DNA of 37,633 nucleotides from an uncultured Bacilli bacterium (GCA_947632415.1 CANRPB010000006.1:1-37633), one strand, 5' to 3'. Shown: positions 16,439 through 24,421, numbered from the stretch's first letter. The notes: a model not told the origin generated them from the sequence alone. Made by a program: numbers and translations.

Positions 16439-17244
16439 GATTAGTTGTTGTTAGTGATATTCATGGTAATTTACCTGCTTTAGAGAAGGCGTTTGATTTT
16501 ATTGAGAAACTAAAAATTGATGGTATTATATGGTGTGGTGATTATATTACTGATATTTTGTTGTCGTCGGAGGTTTTGGAGTTTATTCGTCTTAAGAATG
16601 AGAAGTATAGGCATTGGATGATTAAGGGTAATAGGGAGGATTATATTATTGATTTTCATAATGGTAGGAGTAAGGATTTTAGTGATGTTGATGTTACGGG
16701 TAGTTTGATGTTAACGTATAATTCTTTGAGTCGTTCGGATATTAATTATATTTCTAGTTTGCCTGATCATGTTGTTGTTGATATTAAGGGGTGTCCTAAG
16801 ATTTATGTTAGTCATAAACTTAGTAGTAATGTTGATTATAAGTATCATGTTTTTGGTCATGTTCATAAGCAGTGTTTGTTTGTGAAGGATGGTACTTGTT
16901 TTATTAATCCTGGTAGTGTTGGGCAGTGTTTTTCTGGTAAGCCTGGTTTGGAGTTTGCTATTATGGAGCTTATTGATGGTGAGTGGTCGAGTCATTTTTA
17001 TCATATGAATTATAATTTGGAGTATGTTGTTAAGTTTATTAGAAATAGTGATTTGGCTACTTGTAAGATTCATTGGGCTGATGTTTTGGTTAGAACTTTG
17101 GTTTCTGGTCATGATTATATTGATGATTATATTAATATTGCTCGTCGTGTTGCGAGTTCTAATGGTTTTGATGGTAAGTATCTTGGTAATATTCCTAATA
17201 AGGTTTGGGATTATGTTTATAATAATTTAGATGATTTGAAGTAG
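16435..17244 (+). CDS. Calcineurin-like metallophosphoesterase
   Basis: This 269-residue protein has the metallophosphoesterase motifs in order: DIHGN near the N-terminus (MRLVVVSDIHGNLPAL), GDYITD, GNRED in place of the usual GNHD/GNCD, SHKLSS and the closing GHVHKQ with GSVGQ. These place two metals, but the substrate (nucleotide, phosphodiester or protein) cannot be told from sequence. The ATG overlaps the truA TGA by four bases, with GAAGGATG upstream. About 100 C-terminal residues after the catalytic core are not recognised. Confidence 0.85.
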   Translation: MRLVVVSDIHGNLPALEKAFDFIEKLKIDGIIWCGDYITDILLSSEVLEFIRLKNEKYRHWMIKGNREDYIIDFHNGRSKDFSDVDVTGSLMLTYNSLSRSDINYISSLPDHVVVDIKGCPKIYVSHKLSSNVDYKYHVFGHVHKQCLFVKDGTCFINPGSVGQCFSGKPGLEFAIMELIDGEWSSHFYHMNYNLEYVVKFIRNSDLATCKIHWADVLVRTLVSGHDYIDDYINIARRVASSNGFDGKYLGNIPNKVWDYVYNNLDDLK

Positions 17245-17271
17245 TTTTAGTAATTTTAGTTGTATTTTTGG

Positions 17272-17300
17272 TTGACTTTATTTGGTATTTCTAGTACAAT
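17272..17300 (+). promoter_or_regulatory. Sigma-A type promoter of rplM-rpsI
   Basis: TTGACT (17272-17277) and TACAAT (17295-17300) are exactly 17 bases apart, a near-consensus vegetative promoter. Transcription should start near 17307, giving a leader of about 75 bases before rplM. Confidence 0.85.
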
Positions 17301-17306
17301 TTTATT

Positions 17307-17380
17307 TGGTACATTTTGTTTATCCCACATTGATAGACCTTGGGACAGTCTATTGAATGTAATGGAGAAAGGAAATTTTT
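17307..17380 (+). promoter_or_regulatory. L13-type ribosomal protein leader RNA
   Basis: The leader before rplM folds into a stem of ACATT (17327-17331) with AATGT (17356-17360), topped by ATAGAC (17333-17338) with GTCTAT (17348-17353). The apical loop carries TGGGA (17341-17345), which can pair with TCCCA (17323-17327) to form a pseudoknot. Position and shape match the Firmicutes L13 leader, in which L13 represses its own mRNA. The assignment is by position and hand folding, not by a covariance search. Confidence 0.72.
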
Positions 17381-17809
17381 ATGAAAGATTCGTATATGCA
17401 AAAAAAGGAAGATATTGTTCGTAATTGGTATGTTATCGATGCTGAAGGTAAGAATTTAGGTCGTGTAGCAACTCGTGCGGCTCATATCTTAAGAGGTAAG
17501 CATAAGCCTACTTTTACTCCTCATGTTGATTGTGGAGATTATGTTATTATCGTTAATGCTTCAAAGGTTAATTTAACTGGTAATAAGCTTGATGATAAGA
17601 TTTATTATAATCATAGTGGATACACTGGTGGTTTACGCGAGAGAACAGCTCGTGAAATGAAAGAAAAATATTCTGTTGAGATGATTGAAAGAGCAGTTAA
17701 AGGAATGCTTCCAAAGGGAAGGTTAGGACGAGCTACTTATAAGAAGTTATTTGTTTATGAAGGTAGCGAGCATCCTCATATGGCTCAAAAGCCAATTAAG
17801 ATGGACTAA
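17381..17809 (+). CDS. rplM: 50S ribosomal protein L13
   Basis: This 142-residue L13 is an early-assembly 23S rRNA binder. Conserved stretches are RNWYVIDAEGKNLGRVATRAAHILRGKHKPTFTPHVDCGD, the YYNHSGYTGGLRERTA segment and KGMLPKGRLGRATYKKLFVYEGSEHPH. AAAGGA precedes the ATG. It is the first gene of a two-gene operon with rpsI and is probably autoregulated by the leader described above. Confidence 0.98.
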   Translation: MKDSYMQKKEDIVRNWYVIDAEGKNLGRVATRAAHILRGKHKPTFTPHVDCGDYVIIVNASKVNLTGNKLDDKIYYNHSGYTGGLRERTAREMKEKYSVEMIERAVKGMLPKGRLGRATYKKLFVYEGSEHPHMAQKPIKMD

Positions 17810-17821
17810 GGAGGGTTTTAA

Positions 17822-18238
17822 ATGGCAGATAAGAGAGTTTTTTTAGGAACAGGTAGAAGAAAGTCTTCTGTTGCTCAGGTTAAGATGGTTCCTGGTAAGG
17901 GTAAAATTACTGTTAATGGCAGAGATGTTAGAGAGTTCTTTCCATATGAAACTAATGTTATGGATTTAAAACAACCTTTAGTTGCTACTGGAACAGAGGA
18001 GTCTTTTGATATTGATGTTAAGGTTAATGGTGGTGGATTTACTGGCCAGACTGGTGCTATTAGATTGGGTATAACTAGGGCTTTGTTGGTTTATGATAAG
18101 GCTAATGAAGATAGTGAGAATAGTTATAAGAAGATTTTAAAGAGAGAGGGTTTTATTACTAGAGATCCTCGTTGTAAAGAGCGTAAAAAACCTGGTCTTA
18201 AAGCTGCAAGACGTGCTCCACAATTTTCTAAGAGATAA
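17822..18238 (+). CDS. rpsI: 30S ribosomal protein S9
   Basis: This 138-residue S9 has a C-terminal tail that reaches the P-site tRNA. It shows GTGRRKSSVAQVKMVPGKGKITVNGRD, GGGFTGQTGAIRLGITRALL and the C-terminal RDPRCKERKKPGLKAARRAPQFSKR. The final Lys-Arg is the functionally important end. AAGGAGG precedes the ATG, 12 bases after rplM. Confidence 0.98.
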   Translation: MADKRVFLGTGRRKSSVAQVKMVPGKGKITVNGRDVREFFPYETNVMDLKQPLVATGTEESFDIDVKVNGGGFTGQTGAIRLGITRALLVYDKANEDSENSYKKILKREGFITRDPRCKERKKPGLKAARRAPQFSKR

Positions 18239-18249
18239 TTTTTCTTTAT

Positions 18250-18278
18250 ACCTCATATGTTTATGGGGTTTTTTGTTT
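18250..18278 (+). terminator. Intrinsic terminator after rpsI
   Basis: ACCTCAT (18250-18256) pairs with ATGGGGT (18263-18269), 7 bp with one wobble, around a six-base loop, and is followed by a T-rich run. Confidence 0.85.
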
Positions 18279-18280
18279 AA

Positions 18281-18305
18281 TAAAAAAAGACTTTTTTAGT
18301 CTTTT
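18281..18305 (-). terminator. Terminator of the minus-strand lipoprotein gene, partly bidirectional
   Basis: AAAAGACT (18285-18292) and AGTCTTTT (18298-18305) form an 8-bp stem with a five-base loop. On the minus strand it is followed by seven T residues. Its arm overlaps the stop codon of the lipoprotein gene. Confidence 0.8.
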
Positions 18306-18741
18306 ATTTACATGTATAACCTTCGCTTTCAAATTCTGCTTTTGCATCTTCATATGATTGTTCTGTATTAACTAGGTCTAGTTGATCTTTGGCATTGTCG
18401 TCTAGTTTGTTTATGTCAGCGTCTAAATTAAATTTAAACCCATCTTCTGTGTCTTTTGTTGCGTATTCTATTCCTTTTGTATCTTTTAAATTAGAGAATT
18501 CTTCTTCAATGCTTGCTTTAAGTTCATCTCTATATTCAATAAATGTTTCGTTAAGTTTTACATCCATATCCATAGATAGTTTTGTTATTTTATCTTTTTT
18601 GAAGGTTGTTTTTATGGTTTGATTCATTTTCATTTCTTCGCTGTAGTCGTTGTTTCTAGAACATTCTAATACTTTGGATCCACAACCTGTAAGTAGGCAT
18701 GCACTCATTACGAACGCTCCAATATAAAATCCCTTTTTCAT
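18304..18741 (-). CDS. Small lipoprotein, YehR/DUF1307-like by eye
   Basis: This 145-residue secreted lipoprotein has a clear type II signal peptide: MKKGF, a hydrophobic core and the lipobox LLTGC with Cys20 as the lipidated residue. The mature part is charged, with 'KTTFKKDKITKLSMDMDV' and repeated acidic helices. It resembles short Firmicutes lipoproteins of the DUF1307 (YehR) kind, but I cannot confirm that, and its function is unknown. AAGGAG precedes the ATG. It is transcribed against its neighbours, with its own promoter and terminator. Confidence 0.85.
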   Translation of the reverse strand: MKKGFYIGAFVMSACLLTGCGSKVLECSRNNDYSEEMKMNQTIKTTFKKDKITKLSMDMDVKLNETFIEYRDELKASIEEEFSNLKDTKGIEYATKDTEDGFKFNLDADINKLDDNAKDQLDLVNTEQSYEDAKAEFESEGYTCK

Positions 18742-18762
18742 TATTTCATCTCCTTATAATTA

Positions 18763-18791
18763 ATAATAACATTTTATTAAAAATTATTCAA
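18763..18791 (-). promoter_or_regulatory. Promoter of the minus-strand lipoprotein gene
   Basis: On the minus strand TTGAAT (18791-18786) and TATTAT (18768-18763) are 17 bases apart, close to a vegetative consensus, and lie just upstream of the AAGGAG and ATG. Confidence 0.7.
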
Positions 18792-18838
18792 CCCCTAAAA
18801 TTGTTTAATTATGTATATATATTTATTTAAAAAAAGTG

Positions 18839-18844
18839 TATAAT
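18839..18844 (+). promoter_or_regulatory. Probable -10 element of the rnr operon
   Basis: A perfect TATAAT lies 26 bases before the rnr ATG. No good -35 hexamer sits 16-18 bases upstream, where the sequence is an AT-only tract, so this is only a -10 candidate. Confidence 0.4.
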
Positions 18845-18869
18845 TATGATAGACTTTATAGGAGGATGT

Positions 18870-20978
18870 ATGGATAATCAAGAAACTTTGGAAAATAGAA
18901 TATTGGAGTTATTAAAAAAAGAGAATAAGGCTATGAGTGCTTTTGAATTGGAAGAAAAGTTAAATTTGAAGAGGGATAGCTTTAAGGAGTTAATTAAGGT
19001 TTTAAATAGTTTGGAGGAGTCTTTACAAGTATATAGAACAAAGAAGGATAACTTTATGCTTTTTTCTAATAGTCATTTGAGGGTTGGTACTTTTTTGGCT
19101 AATAAGCGTGGTTTTGGTTTTGTTGATATTAATGATGGAAAGGATATTTTTATTCCTTTTGATTCTGTTAATGGCGCTATTCACAATGATAAGGTTATTG
19201 TTGAAATTACGTCTAAAAATTGTGAGGAGCCTGAGGGTAGAATTTTAAAGATTGTTGATCGTAACTTGAGTAATATGGTTGGTGAGTTTTATTATAAAAA
19301 GGGTAAAGCCTATGTTTTATTGGATGATAAGAAGGTTAAAATTAATATTTCTATTGATCCTAAAAAGACAATGGGTGCGATGAATGGTCATAAAGTTTTG
19401 GTTAAGATTACTAATAAACTTAAGGATAATAATTATAAGGGTGAAGTTTTGCGTATTTTAGGGCATAAGAATGATCCTGGTGTTGATATTTTATCGATTA
19501 CGGCTAAGTATGATATAAATGATATTTTTAGTGATGAGGTTATGAAACAGGCTGATAATTTACCGTTTGATGTTAAGTCTGATGAATTGGTTAATAGGAG
19601 GGATTTGAGGAATCAAGAGATATTTACTATTGATGGTGATGATACAAAGGATATTGATGATGCGATATCGTTGAGGGTACTTGATAATGGTAATTATGAG
19701 CTTGGTGTTCATATTGCTGATGTTAGTCATTATGTTACGATGGATAGTCCTTTGGATGTTGAGGCTCGTGATAGGGGGACAAGCGTTTATCTTGCTGATA
19801 GGGTTATTCCTATGCTTCCTCATAAGTTGTCTAATGGTATTTGTTCTTTGAATCCTGGTGTTGATAGACTTACTATTTCTTGTGTTATGGAGATTAATGC
19901 TAAGGGTGAAACTGTTAATTATGATATTTTTGAAAGTGTTATTAATTCTAATAAACAGATGACTTATGGTTGTGTTAATAAGATACTTGAAGATAATGTT
20001 GTTCCAGCTGGGTATGAGGCTCATGTTGATACACTTAAATTAATGGCTAAACTTGCGAAAATATTACGTAAATATAAGGAAAATAGAGGATATATTGATT
20101 TTGAGTTGAATGAGTCAAAGATTATTGTTGACGATAAGGGACGTGCTGTTTCTGTAAAGTTAAGGGAACGTGGAACTGGTGAAAAGTTGATTGAGGATTT
20201 TATGATTGCTGCTAATGAGACAGTGGCACAACATATCTTTTATATGGATTTACCTTTTGTTTATCGTGTTCATGGTGAACCTAGTGAAGAGAAAATTGGT
20301 AATTTCAAGAGGTTTGTTTCTATATTGGGTTATAAGATTTTGGGTAATAATAAAGAGATAACGCCTAAGAGTATGCAAGGGATGTTGGAACAGTTGAAGG
20401 ATAAGCCTGAGTATAATATATTGTCTTCAATTTTATTAAGAAGTATGCAGAAGGCTGTTTATGATAAAAAAAATATTGGTCATTTTGGTTTAGCTAGCAA
20501 GTGTTATACGCATTTTACGTCTCCTATTAGAAGGTATCCGGATTTGACGGTTCATCGTTTACTTAGGGAGTATTTATTTCTTTCTAAGGTTGATGAGAAT
20601 ACGGTTAATTTTTTTGATAATAGATTAGTTGATATTACGGCTCATTCTTCGGAGAGGGAGCGTGCGGCTGCTCAGTGTGAGCGTGAGGTTGATGATATGA
20701 AGAAGGCTGAGTATATGTTAAATCATATTGGTGAGGTTTATGATGGAATTGTTAGTAGTGTAGTGCCTTTTGGGATGTTTGTTATGCTTGATAATACGGT
20801 TGAAGGTTTAGTAAGGCTTGATGATTTGACGGATGATTTTTATGTTTATAATGAGGATTCTTTTAGTTTAGTTGGTAGAAATAATAAAAGAGGTTATCGT
20901 TTGGGTGATAAGGTAACGATTAGGGTTAAGGCAGCTAGTAAGGAGACGAAGACGGTTGATTTTGTCATTGAGAAGTAG
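18870..20978 (+). CDS. rnr: Ribonuclease R
   Basis: This 702-residue 3'-5' exoribonuclease degrades structured RNA and, with SmpB and tmRNA, non-stop messages. Domains in order are an N-terminal winged helix (residues about 5-60), two cold-shock/OB domains, the RNB catalytic domain and a C-terminal S1 domain (from about 620, YDGIVSSVVPFGMFVMLDNTVEGLV). The catalytic Asp cluster lies at residues 257-264 (DDTKDIDD). The ATG at 18870 follows AGGAGG at 18860-18865; the frame is open 24 bases further upstream. Confidence 0.96.
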   Translation: MDNQETLENRILELLKKENKAMSAFELEEKLNLKRDSFKELIKVLNSLEESLQVYRTKKDNFMLFSNSHLRVGTFLANKRGFGFVDINDGKDIFIPFDSVNGAIHNDKVIVEITSKNCEEPEGRILKIVDRNLSNMVGEFYYKKGKAYVLLDDKKVKINISIDPKKTMGAMNGHKVLVKITNKLKDNNYKGEVLRILGHKNDPGVDILSITAKYDINDIFSDEVMKQADNLPFDVKSDELVNRRDLRNQEIFTIDGDDTKDIDDAISLRVLDNGNYELGVHIADVSHYVTMDSPLDVEARDRGTSVYLADRVIPMLPHKLSNGICSLNPGVDRLTISCVMEINAKGETVNYDIFESVINSNKQMTYGCVNKILEDNVVPAGYEAHVDTLKLMAKLAKILRKYKENRGYIDFELNESKIIVDDKGRAVSVKLRERGTGEKLIEDFMIAANETVAQHIFYMDLPFVYRVHGEPSEEKIGNFKRFVSILGYKILGNNKEITPKSMQGMLEQLKDKPEYNILSSILLRSMQKAVYDKKNIGHFGLASKCYTHFTSPIRRYPDLTVHRLLREYLFLSKVDENTVNFFDNRLVDITAHSSERERAAAQCEREVDDMKKAEYMLNHIGEVYDGIVSSVVPFGMFVMLDNTVEGLVRLDDLTDDFYVYNEDSFSLVGRNNKRGYRLGDKVTIRVKAASKETKTVDFVIEK

Positions 20979-22140
20979 GATTGTTGTTGTTGCTTTTTTG
21001 CTTTTGTTAACTGGTTGTGCTGATAAGAATGTTTCTGATGTGATTAATGAGTCTCAGGATAATTATAGTATGATTAATGAGTCTCAGGAGGATTATAGTG
21101 TTTCTTTGTTTGCTGTTGGGGATGCGTTAATTCATGATGCTGTATATAAGGATGCTCAAACGACAGAAAAGTCTTCTGATGGATATTATATTTATGATTT
21201 TAAGGATATGTTTACTGAAATAGCGCCTCTTGCTTCTAGTCATGATTTGGCTTTTTATAATCAAGAGACTATAATTGGGGGTAAAGATTTGGGGTTATCT
21301 AATTATCCTATGTTTAATTCTCCTGATGAGATTGGTCTTGATATGTTGGCTTCTGGTTTTAATATTGTTAATCTTGCTACTAATCATACGATGGATAAGG
21401 GTGTTAAAGGTGCTAGTTATTCGGTTAATTTTTGGGAGTCTCAGGATGCTTATGTTACTGGTAGTTATTCTTCTTCTTTGAAGCGTAATAATATCCAGAT
21501 TGCTGAAAAAAATGGTATTAAGTATGCGGTATTAGGTTATACTTATGGTACTAATGGGTTGCCTGTTCCTAGTGGTTATGAGTATTTGGTTAATGTTTGG
21601 AGTGTTTATGGTGATGATTATGAGGCTTATAAGGAAGTTGTAAAGCAGGATGTTTTGAGTGTTAGGGATAAGGTTGATGTGCTTATTGTTTCTATGCATT
21701 GGGGTAATGAGTATACGCATGTTCCGACGTCTTATCAAAGAGATGCTGCGCAGTTTTTATCTTCGCTTGGTGTTGATATTGTGATTGGAACTCATCCGCA
21801 TGTTATTCAGCCAATTGAGTATGTTGGTGATACTTTAGTTATTTATTCGCTTGGTAATTTTATTTCAGCACAGGCTGATGAGAATACTAGGGTTGGAATG
21901 ATGGTTTCTCTTGATATTAATAAACATGTTCATAATGATGATGTTAGTGTTACGATTGATGATGTTCAGGCTGATTTGATATGGACTTATCATGAAAGAT
22001 ATAGGAATTTTAAGGTGATACCTTTTTATAGTTTGAATGATACTTTGCTTAGTGGTTATGAGGCTAAGTATGAGAAGTATAAGAGTATTATTAATCCGAC
22101 AGGTGATCAAAGAATTCAAGTCGGTTTTAAGGAGATATGA
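20956..22140 (+). CDS. CapA/PgsA-like lipoprotein (poly-gamma-glutamate synthesis domain)
   Basis: This 394-residue protein has an N-terminal lipoprotein signal (lipobox LLTGC, Cys21) and a CapA fold related to metallophosphoesterases. Motifs are FAVGDALIHD, NQETIIGG, NLATNHTMDKG, SMHWGNEY, GTHPHVIQPIEY and YSLGNFI. CapA proteins act in capsule or poly-gamma-glutamate export, but no capB, capC or capE is nearby, so the substrate is open. TTG starts at 20956, 20962 or 20968 are possible; the first is set by AGGAGA upstream. It overlaps rnr by 23 bases and sits between rnr and smpB, which are usually adjacent. Confidence 0.85.
   Translation: MILSLRSRIVVVAFLLLLTGCADKNVSDVINESQDNYSMINESQEDYSVSLFAVGDALIHDAVYKDAQTTEKSSDGYYIYDFKDMFTEIAPLASSHDLAFYNQETIIGGKDLGLSNYPMFNSPDEIGLDMLASGFNIVNLATNHTMDKGVKGASYSVNFWESQDAYVTGSYSSSLKRNNIQIAEKNGIKYAVLGYTYGTNGLPVPSGYEYLVNVWSVYGDDYEAYKEVVKQDVLSVRDKVDVLIVSMHWGNEYTHVPTSYQRDAAQFLSSLGVDIVIGTHPHVIQPIEYVGDTLVIYSLGNFISAQADENTRVGMMVSLDINKHVHNDDVSVTIDDVQADLIWTYHERYRNFKVIPFYSLNDTLLSGYEAKYEKYKSIINPTGDQRIQVGFKEI
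21041..21100 (+). repeat. Two tandem copies of a 30-bp unit inside the CapA-like gene
   Basis: Units 21041-21070 and 21071-21100 agree at 27 of 30 bases. They encode two copies of a ten-residue motif, (V/M)INESQ(D/E)(N/D)YS, directly after the lipidated cysteine. The motif probably lengthens the tether between membrane and catalytic domain. Confidence 0.9.
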
Positions 22141-22142
22141 TA

Positions 22143-22580
22143 ATGGAAATCAATAATAGAAAAGCAAAGTATGATTATCAGTTGTTTGATTCTTATGAGG
22201 CTGGTATTGTTTTGGTTGGTACTGAGGTTAAGTCTATAAGGCAGGGTAATTGTAATTTGAAGGATAGTTATGTTGTTATTAGGGGTTTAGAGGCTTATGT
22301 GATAGGTATGCATATTGGTCAATATAAACAAGGTAATATTTTTAATCATGATGAGACGAGAACGAGGAAATTGTTGCTTAATAAGAGGGAAATTCTTAAG
22401 ATTAATGATAAGATTAAGATGAATGGTTATACTTTAATTCCTGTTAAACTTTATTTTAAGAAGAATAGGGTTAAGTTATTGATTGCTTTGGCCCGTGGTA
22501 AGAAGTCTTATGATAAAAGGGAGGCTATTAAGCAAAGGGATATGAATAGGGATATGAGATCTCGCTTAAAGGGTAATTAA
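22143..22580 (+). CDS. smpB: SsrA-binding protein SmpB
   Basis: This 145-residue tmRNA partner guides ssrA RNA into stalled ribosomes. It begins MEINNRKAKYDYQLFDSYEAGIVLVGTEVKSIRQGNCNLKDSY and ends with a basic tail (KKSYDKREAIKQRDMNRDMR) that enters the empty mRNA channel. The ATG at 22143 has AAGGAG at the right distance; an ATG at 22137 is too close. It is the third gene after rnr and lies in the same genome segment as the tmRNA gene itself. Confidence 0.97.
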   Translation: MEINNRKAKYDYQLFDSYEAGIVLVGTEVKSIRQGNCNLKDSYVVIRGLEAYVIGMHIGQYKQGNIFNHDETRTRKLLLNKREILKINDKIKMNGYTLIPVKLYFKKNRVKLLIALARGKKSYDKREAIKQRDMNRDMRSRLKGN

Positions 22581-22587
22581 TTTATGG

Positions 22588-22618
22588 CATGGGTAATAAT
22601 ACTCATGTTTTTTTTTAT
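22588..22618 (+). terminator. Terminator after smpB
   Basis: CATGGGTA (22588-22595) and TACTCATG (22600-22607) form 8 bp with one wobble and a four-base loop, followed by about ten T residues. Confidence 0.85.
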
Positions 22619-22633
22619 TTCTTTGGGTTTCTA

Positions 22634-22642
22634 TGGTATAAT
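22634..22642 (+). promoter_or_regulatory. Extended -10 promoter of the deacetylase gene
   Basis: TGGTATAAT is a perfect extended -10 lying 24 bases before the deacetylase ATG. The -35 region overlaps the T-run of the smpB terminator and is poor, which extended -10 promoters tolerate. Confidence 0.6.
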
Positions 22643-22665
22643 ATTTTTGAAGATGAGATGGTTTT

Positions 22666-24054
22666 ATGAAAAGATTTGTTATAGTTTTTATTTTATTTAT
22701 TGTTATTTTTGTTGTGTCTGTTTTGTATAATACTTTGCCACGTCTTGAGTTGAATGGTAGTAAAAATATGGTTATTTCTTATCGTGATACTTATCATGAG
22801 GCTGGTGTTATTGTTAAGAATGCTAATGACGATTATGTTAGTAAAGTAAAGATAGATAGTAATGTTGATACGAAGGTTATTGGTTCTTATTATGTTGATT
22901 ATTCTTTGAAAATTGGTAGAAAGACTTTGCGTGTTAGGAGAAATGTTAGGGTTGTTGATGATGTTTCGCCGGTTATTAAGTTGAAGGGTGAGCAGATTGT
23001 TCAAGTTTCTCTTAATGATGTTTATGAGGAACCTGGTTATAAGGCAGTGGATGAGTATGATGGTGATATTACTGATAGGGTTGAGGTTATTGGTGAGGTT
23101 GATACTTCTAATTATGGTGAGTATGTTTTGACTTATAGGGTTACTGATAATAGTAATAATAAAGTTGAGGTTAATAGAATTGTTAAGGTTATTGATGAGG
23201 AGGCTCCTAAGTTTGTGTGTGATAGTGATTATTCGGCTTTTGTGCTTGGAGCGGATAGTGTGATTGGTTGTTCGGCAATTGATAATTTTGATGGTGATAT
23301 TACTGATAAGATTAAGGTAGAGGGTAGTTATGATGTTAATACTAAGGGTATTTATAAGGTTATTTATAGGGTATCTGATGATGCTTCTAATGAGGCAAGT
23401 ATTGAACATAATATTGTAATATATGATAATAAGGAGGATGCGGTTGCGTTTCTCACTTTTGATGATGGACCAACGAGTATTACTCCTAAAATTCTTGATG
23501 TTTTGAGGGATTATGATGTAAAGGCTAGTTTTTTTGTTTCGCCTCAGAAAAATACTGATAATTATAAGTATATAAGTGAAGAGTTGGAGTCTGGTTATGA
23601 GGTTGGAATTCATGGATATCATGATACTGAGGAATTGTATAGTGATTTTGGTTCATTTAAGAGTTATTTTAAAGAGATGCAGAGTTTGCTTAAAAGGGAA
23701 ACTGGTAGGGATATTTTTATTTATCGTTTTCCTGGTGGTAGTAAGTCGAAGAATTTGCGTTTGAGTGTTTTTAATGAGATAAGTTCTTATTTTGATGATT
23801 TGAATGTTGTTTATTATGATTGGAATATTGATTCTATGGATTCTTCTTCTTTGACGATAACTAGTGATGAGATTATTAAATCGACTTTGATGCAGGTTAT
23901 AAATTGTTCTAGTAGGGAGATTACATTACTTTTTCATGATTCTGATACTAAGGAACAAACGGTTAAGGCTTTGCCTTCGATAATTAGTGTTTTGAAGGAT
24001 ATGAATTATCAATTTAAGACGATTAGTGAGTCTAAGCCTGTTCAATTTAGGTAA
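22666..24054 (+). CDS. Membrane-anchored polysaccharide deacetylase with Ig-like domains
   Basis: This 462-residue protein has a signal anchor at residues 4-21, then three bacterial Ig-like (DUF5011/HYR) repeats from about residue 28 to 255, with the DEYDGDITD and DNFDGDITD hallmarks, and a C-terminal NodB domain. NodB motifs are TFDDGP (264-269; Asp267 is the usual metal ligand), RFPGG (from Arg354), DWNIDS and FHDS (His424). Motif 2 reads HGYHD (His316, His319) where relatives have HxxxH, as if one residue were missing. It probably trims N-acetyl groups from cell-wall glycans. Its own promoter and AT-rich leader precede it. Confidence 0.87.
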   Translation: MKRFVIVFILFIVIFVVSVLYNTLPRLELNGSKNMVISYRDTYHEAGVIVKNANDDYVSKVKIDSNVDTKVIGSYYVDYSLKIGRKTLRVRRNVRVVDDVSPVIKLKGEQIVQVSLNDVYEEPGYKAVDEYDGDITDRVEVIGEVDTSNYGEYVLTYRVTDNSNNKVEVNRIVKVIDEEAPKFVCDSDYSAFVLGADSVIGCSAIDNFDGDITDKIKVEGSYDVNTKGIYKVIYRVSDDASNEASIEHNIVIYDNKEDAVAFLTFDDGPTSITPKILDVLRDYDVKASFFVSPQKNTDNYKYISEELESGYEVGIHGYHDTEELYSDFGSFKSYFKEMQSLLKRETGRDIFIYRFPGGSKSKNLRLSVFNEISSYFDDLNVVYYDWNIDSMDSSSLTITSDEIIKSTLMQVINCSSREITLLFHDSDTKEQTVKALPSIISVLKDMNYQFKTISESKPVQFR

Positions 24055-24079
24055 TAAAAAAAATCAGTATAAACTGATT
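24052..24079 (-). terminator. Terminator of the minus-strand YPG-rich gene
   Basis: AATCAGT (24062-24068) and ACTGATT (24073-24079) form a 7-bp stem with a four-base loop; on the minus strand eight or more T residues follow. It lies between the stop codons of two convergent genes and overlaps the minus-strand one. Confidence 0.75.
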
Positions 24080-24323
24080 ATCTGTATGGCCCGTAGTATG
24101 GTCCTGGGTATGGTCCGTAGTATGGTCTATAGTATGGTCTATTGTATCCATATCCGCCTCCCCAGAATGCTGGTGCGATGGCTGCTCCTGTTACTCCTCC
24201 TAGTAGAAATGGGAATGCGAATCCGCCTCCGATAAGTCGTTCGTCGTTGTTTTTTGGATATTCTTTTGGGTTATAGTTTTGTGGATAGTTATAAAATGGT
24301 TGATAATTGTTCATATTGTTCAT
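24078..24323 (-). CDS. Small Tyr/Pro/Gly-rich protein, unknown function
   Basis: This 81-residue protein has an Asn/Tyr/Pro-rich N-terminus (MNNMNNYQPFYNYPQNYNP), a central hydrophobic Gly-rich segment (about residues 32-52, GGGFAFPFLLGGVTGAAIAP) and a C-terminal run of YRPYYGPY-like repeats. Such composition is typical of surface or spore-coat-like structural proteins, but no family is recognised with confidence. AAAGGAGAT lies upstream of the ATG. It is a lone minus-strand gene between two NodB-fold genes. Confidence 0.8.
   Translation of the reverse strand: MNNMNNYQPFYNYPQNYNPKEYPKNNDERLIGGGFAFPFLLGGVTGAAIAPAFWGGGYGYNRPYYRPYYGPYPGPYYGPYR
24085..24139 (-). repeat. Short tandem repeats coding PYYGPY-like units
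   Basis: The plus strand shows repeated copies of GTATGGTC spaced by 9-12 bases. On the minus strand they encode the Tyr-Pro-Gly repeats at the end of the small protein. Such short in-frame repeats can gain or lose units by slippage. Confidence 0.7.
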
Positions 24324-24342
24324 AAGTATCTCCTTTCAATAT

Positions 24343-24371
24343 ATAATATGTGTTATTTATTTAAAGGTGAA
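24343..24371 (-). promoter_or_regulatory. Possible promoter of the YPG-rich gene
   Basis: On the minus strand TTCACC (24371-24366) and TATTAT (24348-24343) are 17 bases apart, upstream of the gene's AAAGGAGAT. The -35 matches only four of six consensus bases. Confidence 0.45.
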
Positions 24372-24421
24372 AAACAGTTAAAAAAAAAGGTTTTTGTCAT
24401 ATACTTGATTAGGGTGGTATG

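Noticed and set aside
22693..23622. A 309-codon open frame on the minus strand opposite the deacetylase gene
   Set aside because: It is Asn/Ile-rich with no domain or ribosome-binding site and mirrors the T/G-rich codons of the real gene; the plus-strand frame has full NodB and Ig motifs.
24391..24412. A sporulation sigma-E style promoter (CATATACTT) before the NodB-fold gene
   Set aside because: No matching -35 element was found and the -10 also fits an ordinary TATACT, so no sporulation control can be claimed.
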